A stretch of DNA of 13,411 nt from Pseudomonadota bacterium (lineage in GTDB: Bacteria > Pseudomonadota > Gammaproteobacteria > Burkholderiales > Burkholderiaceae_F), in contig JAKANT010000005.1 in the NCBI GenBank assembly GCA_021823635.1, positions 1 through 13,411 on the forward strand. The letters are read 5' to 3'. Made by a program: the position numbers and the translations under genes. The notes beneath the pieces are model-generated. The model was given only the letters and a program-made list of their open reading frames with translations. It was not told the origin of the DNA and searched no databases. Shown here in pieces: positions 9,883 to 13,411 of this stretch (position 1 is its first letter; every line of letters begins with the position of its first letter).

Positions 9883-9916
9883 AAAAAATCAAGGCCGCTC
9901 GCACGCGGCCTTTTTT
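9883..9916 (-). terminator. Stem-loop with flanking A/T runs between smg and topB
   Basis: AAGGCCGC (9891-9898) and GCGGCCTT (9905-9912) form perfect 8-base arms around a 6-base loop. On the minus strand the stem is followed by GATTTTTT (9890-9883); on the plus strand it is followed directly by TTTTTT (9911-9916). It therefore reads as an intrinsic terminator in both directions and would end the dprA-smg transcript 38 bases after the smg stop. It leaves only 13 bases before the topB ATG, too few for a separate promoter, so it may instead be an attenuator in a topB leader. Confidence 0.8.
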
Positions 9917-9953
9917 CAGAATAACAACGAAACCGGGGTGCGGCGCAAGTCGC

Positions 9954-10412
9954 TCAATGGACGAGGCGATCCTCGCCGTCGTCGAGCAGCTCTTCGAGCA
10001 CCAGCACGTCGACCTCGGCTTGTTGGCACCACAGCACCATCAAGACGATCACTTTCAAGCGGTCGAGCGCGATCGGCGCCTCGCCGCTCGCGAGCGCGCG
10101 CTCGATCACGATTTCGCGTTGCGCCGCGCTCAGCTGACCGGCGCGTTCGAGAAACGCCAGGAAGTCGATCGCTGCGGCGCCGAGCCGATCGATCTCGAAA
10201 TCGGCATAGACCCGGAACGAGCCGGCCGATGCGGTGCCCAGCGCTGCCGCGGCTTCGGCGCTGCGCGCCAGACCCTGCAGCCAGCCGATCGCGGCCGAAA
10301 TCTGGTCGTCGTCGAAGCCGGCATCGAGCAGCCGCCGCGTCAGCGCATCGGCATCGGCGCCGGCCGGAAACGCCCCCCAGTTTTCGTACAGGTAGACGAG
10401 GACGTCGAACAT
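9954..10412 (-). CDS. smg: Smg family protein (DUF494)
   Basis: 152 residues, the normal length for the Smg/DUF494 family. It opens with the typical MFDVLVYLYENW, followed by a DADALTRRLLDAGFDDDQI segment and, near the C-terminus, ERALASGEAPIALDRLKVIVLMVLW, then an acidic end (EELLDDGEDR). It is a predicted cytoplasmic, mostly helical, acidic protein. The family is named for its place next to dprA (smf) and its molecular role is not firmly known. ATG at 10412 lies 42 bases after the dprA stop, in a spacer holding an inverted repeat; no strong ribosome site is visible. It is probably cotranscribed with dprA and closed by the stem-loop at 9883-9916. Confidence 0.93.
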   Translation of the reverse strand: MFDVLVYLYENWGAFPAGADADALTRRLLDAGFDDDQISAAIGWLQGLARSAEAAAALGTASAGSFRVYADFEIDRLGAAAIDFLAFLERAGQLSAAQREIVIERALASGEAPIALDRLKVIVLMVLWCQQAEVDVLVLEELLDDGEDRLVH

Positions 10413-10425
10413 GGGCGGCCACTGT

Positions 10426-10445
10426 AGCGCCGCGCTTGCGGCGCT
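10426..10445 (-). repeat. Inverted repeat between dprA and smg
   Basis: AGCGCCGC (10426-10433) and GCGGCGCT (10438-10445) are perfect 8-base arms around a 4-base loop, a stable hairpin in RNA. There is no T run after it on either strand, so it is not a typical intrinsic terminator. It lies 13 bases upstream of the smg start codon and could mask or space the ribosome site, or be an mRNA processing point. Confidence 0.5.
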
Positions 10446-10454
10446 GTCAAAGCG

Positions 10455-11570
10455 CTACCTCAATCTCTGGTAGCGGTTGCCGGGCAGACGTTCAACATAT
10501 TGGGCCAGCTCGAGTTCGAACAGCTCGGCGGTCAGACGCCCGGTGTCGCGTCCACTGCGCGCCGCCAGCGAGTCGAGGTCGACCGGATCGTGGCCGATGT
10601 GGTCGAGCAGTTCGGTGAGCGCCGGCGGCAGGTCTTGCTCGGAGGGCGCGACGGTCGCCGCGCGCGCGTCGGCCGCCACACGCAGTTCTTCCAGGATGTC
10701 GCTCGCGCTTTCGACGAGCTTCGCGCCTTCCTTGATCAGCCGATGGCAACCCTTGGCGGTGGGCGAATGAATCGAACCGGGGATCGCGAACACTTCGCGC
10801 CCGAGCTCGGCGGCGAGGCGGGCGGTGATCAGACTGCCGGATCGCAGCGCCGCTTCGACCACCAATACGCCGCGCGCCAGGGCGGCGATGATGCGGTTGC
10901 GGCGCGGGAAGTTGTGCGGCAACGGCGGCGTGCCGAGCGCGAACTCGGACAGCAGCAGGCCGCGGCTGCGGATCCGTTCGGCGAGGTCGCGGTGCTGCGC
11001 CGGATACACGACGTCGATGCCGGTGCCGACGACCGCGATCGTCGCGCCCGGCCCACCTTCGTCGGCCGCGCGCAAGGCGCCGCGATGGGCGGCGGCGTCG
11101 ATGCCTGCCGCCAGTCCGCTCACCACCGTCAGCCCGGCGTGAGCGAGCGTGTGCGCAAAGGCGCTGGCATTTGCCTCGCCCTGGCGCGTGGCCGAGCGGC
11201 TGCCGACGATCGCCAACGCCGGCAACGCCAGCAGTTCGCGCCGACCGGCGCCGAAGAGCACCGGCGGCGGATCCGCGCTCGCCAACAGCAGCGGCGGATA
11301 GTCGGCATCGGCGAGCGTCAGCAGGAATCGGTCGCTCGCGCCGGCCAGCCAGACTTCGGCGGCGTCGATCGCGGCGGCGACGGTGCGCTCGGGCGGCGTT
11401 GCGAGCGTTCGCGCCAGCGCCTCCGGCACCGCTCGGGCCAGCGCTGCCGGCGCGGCGTCGAAGATGCTCTGTGGCAGACCGAAGGCGACGAGCAGCTCGC
11501 GCGCAGTGCGCGCGCCCAGACCGGGCGTTAACAGCAGCCGCAGCCATGCCGCGCGCTCAGCGGCATCCAT
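10455..11570 (-). CDS. dprA: DNA-processing protein DprA (Smf)
   Basis: 371 residues, near the usual 360-380. DprA binds incoming single-stranded DNA and loads RecA during natural transformation; it is also conserved in many bacteria not known to be competent. In order: an N-terminal helical, SAM-like region (5-60; LLLTPGLGARTARELL at 12-27), the YPPLL..DPPPVLFGAG segment at 91-109, then the Rossmann-like core with IVGSR at 121-125, SGLAAGIDAAAHRGAL at 151-166, NFPRRNRIIAAL at 220-231, SGSLITARLA at 244-253 and FAIPGS at 261-266. A C-terminal winged-helix DML1-like domain follows (about 310-371). ATG at 11570 was chosen because it gives the normal N-terminus; it has no strong ribosome site. 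It is 62 bases after the corrected end of the LysM gene and 42 before smg. Confidence 0.96.
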   Translation of the reverse strand: MDAAERAAWLRLLLTPGLGARTARELLVAFGLPQSIFDAAPAALARAVPEALARTLATPPERTVAAAIDAAEVWLAGASDRFLLTLADADYPPLLLASADPPPVLFGAGRRELLALPALAIVGSRSATRQGEANASAFAHTLAHAGLTVVSGLAAGIDAAAHRGALRAADEGGPGATIAVVGTGIDVVYPAQHRDLAERIRSRGLLLSEFALGTPPLPHNFPRRNRIIAALARGVLVVEAALRSGSLITARLAAELGREVFAIPGSIHSPTAKGCHRLIKEGAKLVESASDILEELRVAADARAATVAPSEQDLPPALTELLDHIGHDPVDLDSLAARSGRDTGRLTAELFELELAQYVERLPGNRYQRLR

Positions 11571-11632
11571 CGCGCAACAACGATGGAGATCGAGCGCCGC
11601 GAGTCCGACGCGCGCCAGCCGCGCGGTGCACG

Positions 11633-12879
11633 CTAACGGGTGGGCGAAACCGTCTGCGGACCGCCGACCGGTGCCGCCATCGGGACGGCGGACGCGGCCG
11701 GGCGCGGATCGACGGCCGCCAGTTGCAGGTCGTCGGGCTGCATGAAGCGATCGCCGACCTTGACCGGCTTGGTCAGCGTCATGATCAGCGCGTACGAAAT
11801 GCGGTCGAAGACGCGGAACACGAACATCGCGCCGATGCGTTCGTCGGGCAGCTTGACGAATTCGCGCCCGGCACCGTGCGGTCACGCACGGTGGCGCCCG
11901 TTTCCAGCAGGGCCAGCACGTGCCCGACCTCCAGTCCGTCGTCACGGCCGCGGTTCAGCGCCACGATGCTGTACGGGCCGGCCTGCACGACGCCGCCGTA
12001 CACCGAGACGATGCGGCCGTCGACCGGACGGTCGGGCCGGCGCGGAACATAGGCGATCAGCGGCTGGCGTTCGATCGGCACCAGCCGGTCGCCGACGCCG
12101 ATTTCCTGCTTGCTGTCCTGAATGCGCAGCGTGGCCACCTCGCCGCGCTTCACCAGGCGCGCGGTGCCCAGATAGAACGCCTCGTACGCGATCGGGTTCT
12201 TGCGCGCCTCGTCGTCCGGGTCATACAGCGGCTGCGCCGGACGGAACACGTGGAAGTTCTCGATGCGTTCGTCGCCGATGCCGCGCGCGTAGGCGGTATC
12301 GGCGCGGCCCAGGTTGACCCGTCCTTCGGGCGTGGCGACGATGCGCGGATACTTGGCGAGTTCACTGGCACCGACCACCAGCGGCTGCGACAGGAACGGC
12401 TCGATCAGATTGTTCGGGATGCTGGAGATGGCGGCGCCGCGCTCGGCGTCGGCCACGCGCACGCGCGGCGACAGCTTGATGACGTCACCGGGTGCGCCGG
12501 GCAGCGTGCTGCCGTCGGCCACCTGCAGCCGCGCGCGGCCGTCCGCGCCCTTGACCAGCAGCAGCGTCTGTCCCGGATAGATCAGGTGCGGATTGGCGAT
12601 CTGCTGCTTGTTCATGCCCCACAGCTCCGGCCAACGCCACGGGCTGCGCAGAAACACGGTGGCGATGTCCCACAACGTGTCGCCGCGCTTGACCGTGTAG
12701 GTGTCGGGCGCGTTGGGCGCCAGTTCGGACAGCGGGACGCCGGCCTGCGCGACCTGGTCCGCCACGCGGCGCTGATCGTCGGTGACGGGCCAGCGCTGGC
12801 TCGCGGTCTGTGCAGCGGCACTGCCGGCCGCCAAGCAGGTCAAAGCGATGCAAGCGCGGGCGAGGCGAAGCGGTTTCAT
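11633..12879 (-). pseudogene. LysM-domain exported protein, split by a frame break
   Basis: Begins with a signal peptide (1 to about 23, ending AGSAAAQ) and a LysM peptidoglycan-binding domain at about 60-109 (TYTVKRGDTLWDIA, NPHLIYPGQTL). A long C-terminal region follows, as in the LysM protein commonly found upstream of betaproteobacterial dprA. The opening frame is sensible to about residue 336 (GATVRDRTV, 11872). It then runs into a serine/cysteine-rich nonsense tail and stops at 11785. The expected continuation (REFVKLPDERIGAMFVFRVF) is in the -1 frame from 11866 and runs to a TAG at 11633. One missing base within 11867-11871 explains this; corrected length is about 415 residues. It may be a sequencing error or a real mutation. 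ATG at 12879 has GAGGAG (12885-12890) five bases upstream. First gene of the leftward group with dprA and smg, divergent from def. Confidence 0.85.
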
Positions 12880-12893
12880 GCAGGCTCCTCGAA

Positions 12894-12913
12894 CGGACCG
12901 CGGTCGCGGTCCG
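12894..12913. promoter_or_regulatory. 20-bp inverted repeat in the LysM gene leader
   Basis: CGGACCGCG (12894-12902) and CGCGGTCCG (12905-12913) are perfect 9-base arms around a 2-base centre. The site is 14 bases upstream of the LysM start codon, just before its Shine-Dalgarno sequence, and downstream of the predicted promoter. The near-absent spacer fits a protein-binding dyad (operator) better than an RNA hairpin, though an 8-bp stem with a 4-base loop is also possible. No regulator can be named. Confidence 0.45.
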
Positions 12914-12963
12914 CAAAGCGGGCTTGCCGCGCGCGACGCGGCGACGATGAAGTAGGGCTTAAA

Positions 12964-12992
12964 ATTCTGGACGTAGTGCCTTGATATCGCAA
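12964..12992 (-). promoter_or_regulatory. Candidate sigma-70 promoter for the LysM-dprA-smg group
   Basis: On the minus strand TTGCGA (12992-12987, four of six matches to the -35 consensus) is followed after exactly 17 bases by CAGAAT (12969-12964, four of six matches to the -10). It lies in the one AT-richer patch of the 277-base divergent spacer. Transcription would start near 12957 and give a leader of about 78 bases containing the inverted repeat at 12894-12913. This is a prediction from consensus only. No equally good promoter was found for def. Confidence 0.45.
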
Positions 12993-13156
12993 CGCATCCT
13001 ACCCGATGGTCCTCACTGCAATTGGCGATGCCGAGCGGCTCAGTCCGACCGCGCCGGCACGCCCCTGCGCGGACGAGTATCGCGCCCGCTCGCGCGCCTC
13101 GAACCGGCGAAAAGGGCCGCAAAGGCCGGCGTTGCCGCTCTGAGGGGACGTTGACC

Positions 13157-13411
13157 GTGGCTGTGCTGCCGATCCTCGAATATCCGGACCCGCGCCTGCG
13201 CAAGGTGGCGCGGCCGGTCACCGTGTTCGACGCAAGGCTGCGCCAGCTCGTGGCCGACATGGCGGAGACGATGTACGCCGCACCCGGCATCGGGCTGGCC
13301 GCCACCCAGGTCGACGTGCATGAGCGCGTGATCGTGATCGACGTCTCGGAGACGAAGGATCAGTTGCGCGTGTTCGTCAACCCCGAGATCGTGTGGGCGT
13401 CCGAGGAAACC
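13157..13411 (+). CDS. def: Peptide deformylase, N-terminal part (cut by window edge)
   Basis: The 85 visible residues begin AVLPILEYPDPRLRKVARPV and contain motif 1 of peptide deformylases, GIGLAATQ, at 44-51, one residue off its place in the E. coli enzyme. VIVIDVSE and FVNPEI follow as expected. The enzyme removes the formyl group from nascent proteins using a metal held by the EGCLS cysteine and HEFDH histidines, which lie beyond the window. Start: GTG at 13157, nine bases after GAGGGG (13142-13147). TTG at 13151 is too close to it, and GTG at 13163 is possible. It diverges from the LysM gene; fmt is expected next but is not visible. Confidence 0.93.
   Translation, partial: MAVLPILEYPDPRLRKVARPVTVFDARLRQLVADMAETMYAAPGIGLAATQVDVHERVIVIDVSETKDQLRVFVNPEIVWASEET

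Noticed and set aside
11609..11625. CGCGCG inverted repeat between the LysM gene and dprA
   Set aside because: The arms are simple CG alternation of six bases, expected by chance in such DNA, and no T run follows.
11785..11880. Programmed -1 frameshift in the LysM gene
   Set aside because: No X-XXY-YYZ slippery site and no obvious downstream pseudoknot; a one-base deletion or sequencing error is simpler.

Overview
The window is GC-rich (about two thirds G+C by eye) and looks like an ordinary chromosomal segment of a betaproteobacterium, probably Burkholderiales or a relative. The strongest evidence is the gene order at the right end: def running right, and divergent from it a LysM-protein gene, dprA, smg and topB running left. 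That is a well-known betaproteobacterial neighbourhood. No tRNA, rRNA, insertion sequence, phage gene or CRISPR array was seen, and genes fill almost all of the sequence.

Left block, 1-3930, all on the minus strand and read right to left: a membrane protein fused to a spermidine-synthase-like domain, a ketopantoate-reductase-family dehydrogenase, a small SET-domain protein, and the N-terminal part of a DUF1993 protein. The last two overlap by four bases (GTGA), so they are probably translationally coupled. The gaps between the others are about 60 bases. A 215-base divergent spacer (3931-4145) then separates this block from a plus-strand gene (4146-5363) for an HDOD protein with a degenerate EAL domain, a signalling-type protein.

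Right block, 5451-12879, minus strand: LysM protein (with a reading-frame break near 11869), dprA, smg, topB, a DUF2905 membrane protein, a possible 34-residue ORF, and an unrecognised lipoprotein with a canonical EF-hand loop. A strong stem-loop with flanking A and T runs lies between smg and topB and ends only 13 bases before the topB start. It is therefore either the end of the dprA-smg transcript or a leader element of topB. At the right edge the plus-strand def gene (peptide deformylase) begins and is cut by the window end.

DprA handles incoming single-stranded DNA, TopB is a type IA topoisomerase, and Def works in protein maturation, so the right half is mostly housekeeping DNA and translation functions. 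I see no clear new multi-gene system. The best leads are the split LysM gene, the terminator-like hairpin in front of topB, the SET/DUF1993 pair, the EF-hand lipoprotein with its possible small upstream ORF, and the recurrence of perfect inverted repeats just upstream of minus-strand start codons.
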